In this document: piece by piece, positions 33,501 to 44,200 of the stretch
Layout of the letters: each line of letters begins with the position of its first letter
How positions within the stretch are numbered: the first letter of the stretch is position 1
Assembly (NCBI GenBank): GCA_027576995.1
Contig: JANBQC010000026.1
Span: forward strand, 1-64,000
DNA from: Dimargaris cristalligena
Lineage: Eukaryota; Kickxellomycota; Dimargaritomycetes; Dimargaritales; Dimargaritaceae
DNA: 64,000 nt
Direction: 5' to 3'
Position numbers and translations under genes: made by a program
The notes under the pieces: model-generated
What the model was told of the DNA's origin: nothing
Database searches by the model: none
What the model saw: the letters and a program-made list of their open reading frames with translations, nothing else

Positions 33501-36500
33501 CCAGCTGGCCCTCGACCTGCAAGCGGCCCAGGACCTCGTCGAGCAACTGCAGGTCCAACTCACCCGCCAGGCGGCCGCTGGAGAAGAACATCTGCGCACC
33601 AAAGTCACTGAAATTAACCACCTCCGTGACCAAGTCCAGGTGGCCACCGCCGGACTCGTTGATCTACAGGCCCGGCACGCCCAGGAATTACAACAGCTGC
33701 GCCACGAGGCCGAGGGCAACCATTCCACGGCCACTGACCAACAGGTGACCCTTCAACACCAGATTGCCACGCTTACCCAACGCCACGAGACCGAGCTGCG
33801 CACTTACGCTACCACCGCCCAGGAGACTCAAAATCGTCTGGAGGAGGCTGAGTCGACGTTAACCGAGCGGACAACCGAGCTCGAGCTGGTGCGGGGTCAA
33901 CTGATTACCACCGCTAGAGAACTAGCCCAGTGGCAGAGCCGCCATGGAGAGGTGGCTGCTCAATATGCCACCTACCGCACCGAGACCCAGAGCGAGAACG
34001 AGGCCCGTGATGCCATGGTGGTTGAGCTGCGGAATGCCCTGACGGCTGATCGCCAAATCATTCATCAACAAAACCTACACAACCAGGAGCTTACCGAACG
34101 ACTGGCCCAAAATGACGCAGTCATGGCCCAGTGTGAGTCGGAGCTGACCGCCCGGCTCGAGAAACTGGTGGAGACCTCCGCCACCCTAGAGGCCCAGCTC
34201 AACCAATGGCGGTCGGAATACTCCGACCTGGCCGAATTGCACCGGGAACTGCAGGACCGCGAGCGTGCCACCCAGGAGGCTTTGGATAACCTTAACGAGG
34301 AGGGTGGTAGCAAAGAGACCCAGTACCAGGCCCAAATCGTTGCGCAGTCGGCCAAAATCAGCGAGCTGGAGCTAACCATGTCCACCCTGGCGCAGGAGCG
34401 GGATACCTCCCGGCTAGACCATCAAATGCTTCAGAGCCAAGCGGAATCCACTCGAGCTGAAGGGGAGTTGATGCGAGCCCAATGCGAAACCCTGACGGCG
34501 GACTGTTCCCGACTAGAAACCCTTCACGCCACGGCCCTCCAAACGCTGCAGGACGAACTGCGGCTCAAGGAAACTGCCTTAACGGACTGCATAGCCAAGC
34601 ACGAGGTCCTGGTTACCCAGCACAATACGCTCCAGGCTGAACTCGTGGAGACCAAAAGCCAGTGGCAGCTTCAATTGGAGGGCTGCCGGGGCCATACCCG
34701 GCAGTTGACTGAGACTGAGGCACAGCTGCAGGCGGACCAAGCCACCGCTCAGACCCGGATTGATGAGCTGACCACGTCATTGGAGGCTATCCGAGCCGAC
34801 TCTAATCAACTGGGAACGGCCCAGGCTTCAATTGATCAGCTTAAAGCCCAGTTGGCCGTCCGCGCTGATGAACTGACCCAGGCCCGGGCAGCCACAAGCC
34901 AGCTGGAGGTCGTTAAGGCCGGGTTGGAGGAGAAGCTCGCCACTGCCGACCACAACACCGCTGAATTAGTGGCCCTTTCGAGTCGTAATATCAGCGATCT
35001 GAACAATTCAGTGGGTAGTCTCCAAGAAGAACTGGTAACGTCCTACACCCTGCTCGAAAAATCCCGCTCGGAATACGCCAGTCTCAAGACCAAATACGAC
35101 GAGGAGATGGCCACCCACCTGAATGTCACCGAACAGCTGCGCCATCTCCAGCAGACCAATTCCACCAGTAGCTCCCAACTCACCCGTGCCAATGCCAAGT
35201 TGGAGATGGCGTTGGAGGAAATCCAAAAAGCCCTGGGTCACGAAAAGACTCGCTATAGCGAGCTACAGGTTCGCTTGGATGCGGCTCGGACTGTCATTCA
35301 AACCAGGGAGCAGCAGCTTGGCCAGTTAACCGTCGAGCTACAGGCCACCCAGAGCAGGCTCGAGGAAGCGGGCCAGACTCGACAAGCCGATTTGGAAACG
35401 CAGGCTCAGTTCCGCAAGGCCCACGACGCCCAACTTGAGGAATATACGCAACTTCAGATTAGGTTGGAACAGGAGCGGGGGGTCACCCAGGCCAAGATTA
35501 AGGCGGTTCAGGCCGAGGTCCGCGCCAGCCAGGCAGTGGTGGGCGACTTACGCACGGAACTGGACCAGTCCCGGACTCAAGTCCAGGAACTGCAAAATCA
35601 GCGTAACCAGTTCGAACTCCAGTGTACCGAGCTGGGGCACGAGAAACAGCGGTTGACCAACGAACTCGACCGTGCCCGGCTGTCCAATGAAGCTACTTTG
35701 AATGGAAACACTGCGCGAATCTCGGAGCTTATTGCCCACCGTGATGCGGAACGGGGTCGGGTCGCGGAGCTAGAATGTACTCGGACTTCGTTAGAGGCCC
35801 AAATCCACCACATGTCGGGGGAGATTCGCGAGGCCCTGGCCGCTCGCGAAGAGGCCCAGTCCACGGCGGCACTGGAGCGGACTGCTGCCCAGGAAGCCTG
35901 GGATAGTCAAGCCACCGATTACGAGACTAGTATACGCGCTGCCGAGGAGCTCGCCACCCAGCGGGCCCAGGCCATTGCTCTGCTTGAGACACAGATGGCT
36001 GAACTGACGGACCATGTGGCCAGCAAGGAACAGGCGATTCAGGCGTTCAAGACAGCTAAAATCGATAGCCAGACCCAGCTCTTCGAACTCACCGAGAAGG
36101 CCAGCGCCTTTAAACAGGAGCGGAAGGCCTTGACCGAGAAATTGGCAAAGCTGCTAAGCGAGGATGCCATCCGCAAGGTAAGTCGCTGGTGTTTGCCGCC
36201 AACCTATAGTAGTTACAGATATTTTATGGAGCACCCTGAGAATGGTGATTTGGATCGATTGTATCTGCCGTCATTTCTCTTTCGCTAACTTGGACTCTCC
36301 TCCACTTGCTATTTTCCAATCCGCAGGATCAAATCGATTTTCAAAAGACCGAGCTTGATAAATGGAAGTTGGCCTTCAAGCACGAGCAAAAGATAACTCG
36401 CAAACTGGCGGAGGAGTGCGAATCCCGGATCCGTGAACAGCAGCAGTCAATGAAGGGGAAGCAAAAGCAGCTCGCCGAGCTGGAGCAACTGCTGGCGCAG

Positions 36501-37136
36501 CGGGAGGATGAAGCCGAGGCTACGGCACTCGAGTTGGTCGAGGCCAAACAGATGGTGGCCTCGTATGCCCAGCCGAGGGAGCTGTCCCCCGAGACCCTGG
36601 ATAGACATCCCTACGTACAGGCGTACCAGCAAACCATCGCTAACCTAGAGCAGGATAATCATCGCCTCCAGCGGGATTATGACGCCTCCGTCGAAACCCA
36701 AAAACAGGGAACGGCCAAGACGCGACAGCTTACCCAGGATGTCAACCAGTTGCAAGTGGACAATAAGCGCTTGCGCAGGGACTGCGAGCGCCTCCAAAAG
36801 CAAGCGGCGGCCACCGGCCCCCCGACCGCCAAAGTTCCCCTTAAACCCAGTGCCAACCAGGTGGCCATCCCTCCAACCGACTCGCTGGGGGGCAAGGATG
36901 TCTACCAGCCCAGCTTCCTACCCCCGACTGTGACCGGCCCCCCTCCCCGACGTGTCACCCGAGCCAGTTCCCAGCGTGCACAGCGCGGTGACCCCAAGGC
37001 TTCCAACCACGTGGATGAGAATGGAATGGCTATGCCCGTTCCCGTCGCCCGAGTCACCCGCCAGAGCCAGCGCCACAAGCAGGTGACCAGTGCCGAGGCT
37101 CCCCCCAATGACAACAGCGACTGTAAACAGCAGTAG
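30587..37136 (+). CDS. CENP-E-like kinesin-7 with a very long coiled coil
   Basis: A plus-end-directed kinesin; animal CENP-E carries chromosomes at kinetochores. Four exons, each a multiple of three: 30587-32482, 32624-32785, 32944-36177 and 36327-37136, giving 2033 residues. The N-terminal motor (residues about 20-375) has VTIRIRPLNARE, the P-loop AYGQTSSGKTHTM (about 105), switch I NDRSSRSHT (about 217) and switch II DLAGSERVAHTG (about 264). Closest to CENP-E are DREYLLRVSFLEIYNEVIKDLL, INRSLLALGTVIAKL, YRDSKLTRILEPSLGGNAKT and the neck LLRVYHKEISMLKKKLDEY. RRQTW (465-469) follows the neck, as RRVTW does in human CENP-E. Residues about 600-1930 are Gln/Glu/Leu-rich coiled coil. The basic Ser/Thr/Pro tail ends NSDCKQQ, a CaaX-like box; human CENP-E ends CKTQ. 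Fungal kinesin-7 proteins such as Kip2 and Tea2 lack this long stalk. Motor and length are certain; kinetochore function is inferred. Confidence 0.92.
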
Positions 37137-38274
37137 CTGATTGCGACGGGGTTGCACTTCGTATTTGGGCCACCGAATCCCCCCCCACACACACACACAA
37201 TATCAACCAAATACCGGCCAGTCTACCTGGTGAGAGTTGGTTATGGGCTGGCGTAGTGTGGGCATAGTATACCCTTAGCCAGAGACCCAGACCCGACGGC
37301 GTTTGCAATGATTAGTAGTCGCCCACCGGTATTGATACTAACGACATCCTCATCTTTCTGTCCTCCTCCGCCGTAATGATCATTGTAAATTTAAATATCC
37401 GACTCAATCACAGGACCACCTCCTCCCTTGGACGCTCCTGACTCGGCCTTAACCCCGAGATTGTTTCCTACCCAATGTATCTTTTCTCCCACTAACCCCA
37501 ATGTAGTGTGTACACTCTTCCTCCTCAATCCAAAACCTCCTTTTTTCTATACTATTATAATTGCTAAACTAATCTTGATTGAGATATACCATTCTACACC
37601 GTACCCACCTTTAATCACCTTACAATAAACTCGCTTATAATTGGCATTTGGTTAGGACCCACAACTGACCATCTCAATACTATTGATTGGGGGTTATAAT
37701 TTGGGTAACACCTGGATCCAAGGGGAATCGGTTCCGAAGTTTTGTAGCGTGCGGATTCTAACTGCTTTAAAACCTCCTTAGGTTGCTCTAGCGAATACTT
37801 CCCCACACCTCAATGAATTAAGAGAGAGGAGGAGGGGGGCGTCTTAAGGACCACCCACCATATAACTATACCCTGATGCCAATTAGCGATGGCCATTAGC
37901 GGATACCCGCCCGCCCTGGCCACACACACACATACGCCTTACCACATATGTACTGTTTAGTTCTGGGGGAGAGGGAAGGAGGGACCCGCCGCCAGTGACG
38001 TGACCTACCACGAAGGGAGTGGTGGTAGTAGTCTCGGCTCACCCCGCCCATCTACTATTTCTACGGTGTATTTCCCTGTGGCAGCTTCTACCATGTCGAA
38101 TAGCTAAAGGCACTAGGCGCCTCCTACCCCACCGGTGCTAGCCAGTTCCCACATGCCATACTCATACTCCCAGCCCGTGCAGACCCCACTTTATCCCGGC
38201 TTTCATCAGCTCCCTTACTTGGCTACCATTCCTTTTCTCCCCTACTTTTGTTTCCTTCGCCCACGATAGCCACC
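37137..38274. other. Spacer between kinesin and CAP genes
   Basis: About 1.1 kb without a gene. It contains a CA run at 37186-37199 just past the kinesin stop. The sequence directly before the CAP ATG (CCACCATG) is a favourable initiation context. Confidence 0.5.
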
Positions 38275-39989
38275 ATGTCATCCGACCAAGAACTATTTAG
38301 TTCACTTATCCGCCGTCTCGAGAGCGCAACTCAACGGCTGGAGAAATACGCCCAAAGCCAGGGTGGCGAACCGACCGCCCAGGCGGCCCCGGTACCTGAG
38401 GCACCCGCTACCCCAGTGGAAATCCCCCCGTCTGTGGAGGCCTACGACGAGTTTATAGCCGGGGCTGTCCGTAAGTACCTGGACCTATCGGCCCAGATGG
38501 GCGGGCCTGTGAACGACCAGGCCCAGGCCATGGGTCAGCTCGCCGACTTGCAGCGGGCTTTAATTCTAAGTGCATCCCAGGCTCGCAAGCCGTCGCCCAC
38601 CGCCCCCGAATTCACCAATGCCTTGCAGCCTATGGTTGAGTGCATCAACCGGGCCGATGAGCTGCGCAATCAAAACCGAGCCGACAAGGAGACCTTTAAC
38701 CGCCTGTCGGCCGTGGCCGAAGGCGCGGGGGCCTTTGGCTGGGTGACGGTTGAGCGCGCCCCTGTACCCTATGTGCAGGATATGAAGGAGAGCGCCCAGT
38801 TCTACGGTAACCGGGCGATGAAGGCCGCTAAGGACGCCGGCGAGGATTTGGTTGTCGACTGGGTCAAGAGTTACTCGGCCATGTTAACGGACCTGGCCGA
38901 CTACGTCAAGGCCCACCACAAGACCGGGCTGACCTGGAACCCCAGGGGAGAGGAATTGAAGGACGTCAAGGTCGCCGGGACCCCTGCCCAAGCCGGTGGT
39001 GCTCCTCCCCCACCTCCCCCCCCGCCGCCGCCACCATCGGCTCCTCCGGTGGCCCCCACGGAGGCCAGCCTGGCTCCCGTCGCTCCGGATATGAACGCAG
39101 TATTCAAGCAGCTCAACCAAGGCGAGGCCATCACTTCCGGTCTGAAGAAGGTCGACAAGTCGCAAATGACCCACAAGAACCCCAATTTGCGCTCGGGTAG
39201 TCCGGTGCGCGCCAAATCAGGTACATTTACTTTCCCATTTCCCCGTTGTCTACATGTAGCTGTTACCCACTCGACCGGCCCTCCCCTGGCTAATCGGTGG
39301 CAATGGACTGGTGCCGCTGGTCCGCCATGGTGTACCTTTTGAGTCTCGCTTTTAATCAACCCCGTAGCACCACCGATCCCCCCCTCTCTCTAACCTGTTA
39401 CCTTTTACACCATCTCCATCATCACTGCGTGTCCTCGTTTCCAGCCATCGCCGGCAAAGGCAAGCCCGCCCCACCTATTCCCACCAAGCCCCGTAGTCTA
39501 ACCAAGAAGCCGGCGCCTAAATTCAACCTGGAGGGATCCCGGTGGGTCATTGAAAACCACGAGTCCGGGGAACTAACCGTGGAGATAACGGACATGCGCC
39601 AAAGTGTGTATATTTACAACTGCCAAAATCTGACCGTCCAGATTCGGGGCAAGCTGAATGCCGTGGCCATTGACAAGTGTAAGAAAACGGGAGTGGTGGT
39701 TGAAACCATCATTTCTACTGTCGACGTGATGAACTCTACCTCCTTCAAATTCCAGATTACGGGTCGCTGCCCTGCTCTGCTTTTGGATAAATGTGATGGT
39801 GCCCTGGTGTACCTGAGTAAGGAGTGCGGCGATATCGAAATCACCACGGCCAAAACCTCCGAAATTAATATATCCATCGAAGGGGCCACCGAGGATGAGG
39901 ATTATAAAGAGCATCCTGTCCCCGAACAGCTTCGCACAGTCATCAAAAACGGCAAGCTGGTGACGGTCCCCGTGGAACATACCGGTTAA
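38275..39989 (+). CDS. SRV2: Adenylyl cyclase-associated protein (CAP/Srv2)
   Basis: Actin-monomer recycling factor that also binds adenylyl cyclase in fungi, linking Ras/cAMP signalling to actin. Two exons, 38275-39220 and 39445-39989, join in phase to 496 residues (yeast 526, human 475). I start at ATGTCATCC in a CCACC context. Residues 1-30 carry the cyclase-binding heptad repeat with RLESATQRLE. The helical folded domain spans about 55-235 (EAYDEFIAGAVRKYLDLSAQ, WVTVERAPVPYVQDMKESAQ, FYGNRAMK). A run of about 11 prolines (SH3 or profilin binding) follows, then a WH2-like actin site with MNAVFKQLNQGEAITSGLKKV. The C-terminal beta-helix CARP domain (about 330-496) contains FNLEGSRWVIENH, VYIYNCQNLTVQI, INISI and the final VTVPVEHTG. 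Its domain order is exactly that of the family. Confidence 0.96.
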
Positions 39990-40160
39990 CTTTACACTGA
40001 TTTGGTCCGGATGACGGCCCTGGTTTTTGCTGTGGATTAGCCATCGCTGCTGCTGTTTTTATTTCACTTGGCCCCTTGCTCCGCTCTAGTCTGATTCTTT
40101 ATAGGTACGATGCCTTCGTTCCAATTAGGGATTTCAATTATTTTTTTATTCGCCATATTC

Positions 40161-40166
40161 AATAAA
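40161..40166 (+). terminator. AATAAA poly(A) signal of CAP
   Basis: AATAAA lies about 172 nt after the CAP stop codon. Confidence 0.4.
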
Positions 40167-40920
40167 GCGTTTCCCGCCACTTGGATGTTCTACTGTTCGG
40201 CCATGCGTATTTCATTCGGCCTCCCTTCAATGGAATACAGCCCAGTCCAATATACCAGTTATTATTTTCGTCCTTATGAGATTAGATTGTTACGTGTATA
40301 AGTGACAAGAGATGATTTATAATAATAATAATTAGGGATAAGAGAAAGGCAACCTCCTGAAATCATTAGAGTGAGCGGAGGTGCTTGTATGTAGTAAAAA
40401 GAGCAGCCGTTGGGGTTCCTGGCTTATTCATCACAATACCGAAAAGTAATGATTTACACTTTACAAGATAAACAAACCATTTGTAAGAAGATGCATTAGT
40501 AATGTTTAGCTTTAAGATGTTGCAAGAGTGCGCCATGGACAAATAGGAATCATTATTGCCCACGGCCTCTGTAGCTATGCATTGTGGTACGGCATTGTTT
40601 GGGTGTTGTCTGCCCTACTGTGGATCCTCATAGCCCCCTTACATCCACCAGAGATTGCCCCTAAATCTAATGCGCGTGCCGATAGGCGACGCGTAACCTT
40701 TTTTAATGCACCATCAAAATACCCCCCCCCAACCGATTAAAAAGAAATGGCCACCAGCTTGATAAACACTTAAAGATGGTCCATTTACAAGCCTAGTTCG
40801 CCCCAACTCGATACAATGCCATGATTTATTTGCCATTGATCTTCTCTATTTGGATGTCATCACGTCTGGGGCTTCCATTGACAGCCGCTACATTGTACCA
40901 AAAGCTCGTCAACAGTGAAC

Positions 40921-40939
40921 TATATATATATATATATAT
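40921..40939. repeat. (TA)n microsatellite
   Basis: Nineteen bases of alternating TA in the convergent spacer. Confidence 0.85.
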
Positions 40940-41273
40940 GAATAAAGTAAATAAATACTTAGGCCCATCTGTCCAAAAATAGTCCGAATACACGGAGAGC
41001 TGCGCAAGAAATGGTAGATATTCAAGGGCCAAGTATAAACAGAAGGAGTACAGACACGGCAAAATACCGAAGTACTCCAAACAATAAGCACACACCGGTC
41101 CCATAGTCTCAAGATCCCAGTAGGTAACCCATAGAAATCGCCACGGGGGAGTGACCGAATGGTACCCTTCCCCGAAAAGTGGCCCATTTCTCAAGATAAT
41201 ACGGGCCGTTAACCTAATAGTCCCAATCAATGGATCTATATTAGGATATAAAAACGTATTAGAGGCTGTCGCA

Positions 41274-44200
41274 TCATATGCGGCCTCGATGCCGTTCCTG
41301 GGATGTGATAAGGTGGGGATAGTCCACTTTGCACTTCCGCTGCCATTGCTGCCACTGGGTAATATATTGGAATGGTTGAAGTCGAATGGGACAGGTCGCG
41401 AGTTCACGCTGCATCGTTTGCATTTCAGAGGTATCAACGGGGAGGGGGGCTCGGTGGCCTTCGGCCCCACGTAATACTACTATTCGTCGAAGACAGTCGA
41501 ATAAAGAAGTGCGTTGAAGTGGTAGCAGAATTAAATGGGTCGAAACCCGGGGCTGTAGATTGCCCCACGTTAGGCTCCACAGGGCAGTCTCGGAAGGTGA
41601 CCAAGGGGCACCTCGAGGCTGCGAACTTTCGCGGTTAGATATCGAGTAGATCTGGTCTAGCCTGGGCCCAGAATATCGAGGGCCCAACTGGTCGTATATA
41701 ACCATCCATTGGTGTTCAATGTCGACCCACTTGGTAAGCGACCGCATCACGATCCCAATAGTCTCGGCGTCGGGCTTCAAGCCGGCCGCAGGAAGAAATA
41801 CGTCGAAGATACGAACACATGCAGCAAAGTCCCCTTGAGACCCCAGGTACCGTAGCCACCGGTGGTAAATAAAAAGCCCCAACCGGCTTCGGGCCCCGTC
41901 GTATTGTTTAGCTCGGTGGGCCGTCTTTGTAAGGATGCCCCGTCGGTGGCCGTGCCATAAAATAAGATCGTGAAGGGCGAGGCTGCGGAAAGTGTCATTG
42001 ATGTAATCGCGAAAGCGGGGTATATCCCAGGTGCAGGGATTTAGACCAGCCGATCCAGTATCCGAATCTGCCAGAGAATGGGCGGGATCTAGGCCAACGG
42101 GTGAATTAGGGGCCGCCAGGATGGGGAGGGCGGCCAATTGGCCACGGTGAACTAAATCTAGGCCCTGATCAAGGAACCGGGTGTGTTGTTGTTCCAGCTG
42201 CGTCACAGCGGCCGCCATCCAAAACAGAGTGCGGGTATTTCCGATTTCCAGGTTAGCGGCCATCCGGGCGGCCTTATCTAGAACGTCCACTCGTACGTCA
42301 GTCACGGTGGCATCAAAGTGGTAACGGGGGCGGTTCGGCCAATGCCCAAGTCCTTGGAGGGACAGTGTATAGGCCTCAGGAAGCGCCCAGGCGTACCACC
42401 ACAGCTGGAGGGCCTGTTCGGGCCGTCGGCCTAGATAGTAGGCCTTCACCAATGTGGTATAAGTGACGACATCGGGGTGAAGCTGGGTGCGGCGAACGAG
42501 TTGATAAACCGCTATGGCACCCGTAATATCGCCCGCTTCGGCAAACGCATTGACAACGGTATTGAAAAGGGTGACATCGGCAGGTGGGCTGGGCGTAGGC
42601 GGGGCCGTTGCACCAGTAAAACGCAGTAGTTGAACTACCGGCTCGTAGTAGGCCAGTTTGCCTAGAATATGCATTACTAAAGAACGAATCACCGGGTCAG
42701 CGGGCCGAAGTGGGCCCAGGTGAAGACAGTGCCCCATTATGCGAATGACCAAAGCGGGAGACACCGGCCGGGTCAGGGCAACCAGCTCATGAGCGCCCAT
42801 GGGCTGAACCCAGTCGCGGTCGAGTATAGTGGGCCAGCCGGGGGCGTCTTCCGGAACCGCCGTATCCTTCGCATAGTACGGCCTAACGCCCTGCTGAAGA
42901 AGGGCGAATAGGCTGGGTAAACTGCGAACTACACTTTCGGCGCGGCGGACGACGGAGGGGGGTCGGCTAGGGAGCGGGGCAGTGGGGGCGGGGGGGGAGA
43001 GAGCAAGATCCCTGAGTAACGGGTTAATAATAACTCGCAAAAGGGTAGTGAGTACCCGGCCATCAACTTGGTAGTCTCGTTCGCTAATCAGCACCCGAAG
43101 GAGGTAGACAAGCTCTTCGACGTTGCTGTAGTGGGCCACTAGGTCCACAAGGGGAGCGTAGACAGAGCAGTTCGGCGGTAGCGCAGTGTCCTGGGGGATC
43201 CTTAGGGCTAACAGTTGGAGCAAAGGCCTAGAGCGACGAAATTGGACCAGCTGAAGAAGTTGTTGGTAAACCCTGGGCCCGGGTGACCATCGGGGGGAGC
43301 GTTGGTGGTCAAGAGTCTGAACCTTCCGAAGGGTCGTTTCAAGCGCGGCCAAATGGTCCGAGGGGCTTTCTTGGCAGGGAGTGGGGGTTACGGATGGGGT
43401 CACGAACAGATAGTGATGCCGCTTCAGTACCCGGGCCGCCAGTTGCGCATTGCGGTGCCGGATACTGAGGCGTAACAGGTGCTCAAAAAGAGCCGCTTGG
43501 GGAAAAATGCAAAATTGCGAAATGGGTGCCGTGAAGAAGCCAAGGGAGCCCCTCGGGCGAGACGATGCGGCCCGGGTGGACCACAGGGCGTCTAGTATTT
43601 TGACAGCTTCGGGGTGGGCAGATGGGAATGGTTCCGAAGAACGGTCGGACTGGGGACTACTGGGTGGTGGGGATCGGATAAAATAGCTCCACGGATCCAC
43701 CATCAGATCTAGATAACGGAGGAAACGGAGAGGGGATGTATCGGACGATGCCGGATCCCGCTGGCCGCAGTACTCTGTCACAATGGTAAAACTTTCCGAG
43801 TCGACTAGGCGATGGAACATAGGGGGCCCGGACGTTCGGTCGGCCGACTCCGCTCGTTGCAGAATGGCAACGAGCATTAATCGTTCCAAGTACTGAACGG
43901 CCCGCTCGGGTTGGCCTTGGGCGACAAGATCGCGCAGGCGGACATTCGTTAGGCTAGGGTGGAATACGGGTTGGTCAGCCTGGGGGTACCACCGCACCCG
44001 ATCCAGTAGGAGATCGGTGAATTGAACGGGGGTGGGGCGAGCCGACGGGGAGGCCCAGGTCGATGGGGGATAGGGGACAGCCGTACCGGCTAACTCAGGG
44101 GCGGGGGCAACCAGCGAGCGCAAGGTCACAAGTCGGTAGACTTGCTTGGCCAGGACTGGGTCGTGGATTTGCCGAGCGGCATGGAGCAAGCGGACTAGGG

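Larger units (their letters stand above)
39990..41273. other. Convergent spacer between CAP and the PPR gene
   Basis: About 1.3 kb between convergent genes, with no supported gene. It holds the CAP poly(A) signal (40161-40166) and a TA run (40921-40939). An open minus-strand frame at 40826-41470 overlaps the PPR gene's 3' end and is discussed under rejected items. Confidence 0.5.

Noticed and set aside
40826..41470. A 214-codon minus-strand frame overlapping the 3' end of the PPR gene
   Set aside because: It lies in another frame over real PPR coding sequence and then over AT-rich spacer with a TA repeat. It shows no recognisable domain, and the TA repeat produces an artificial IYIYIY stretch.
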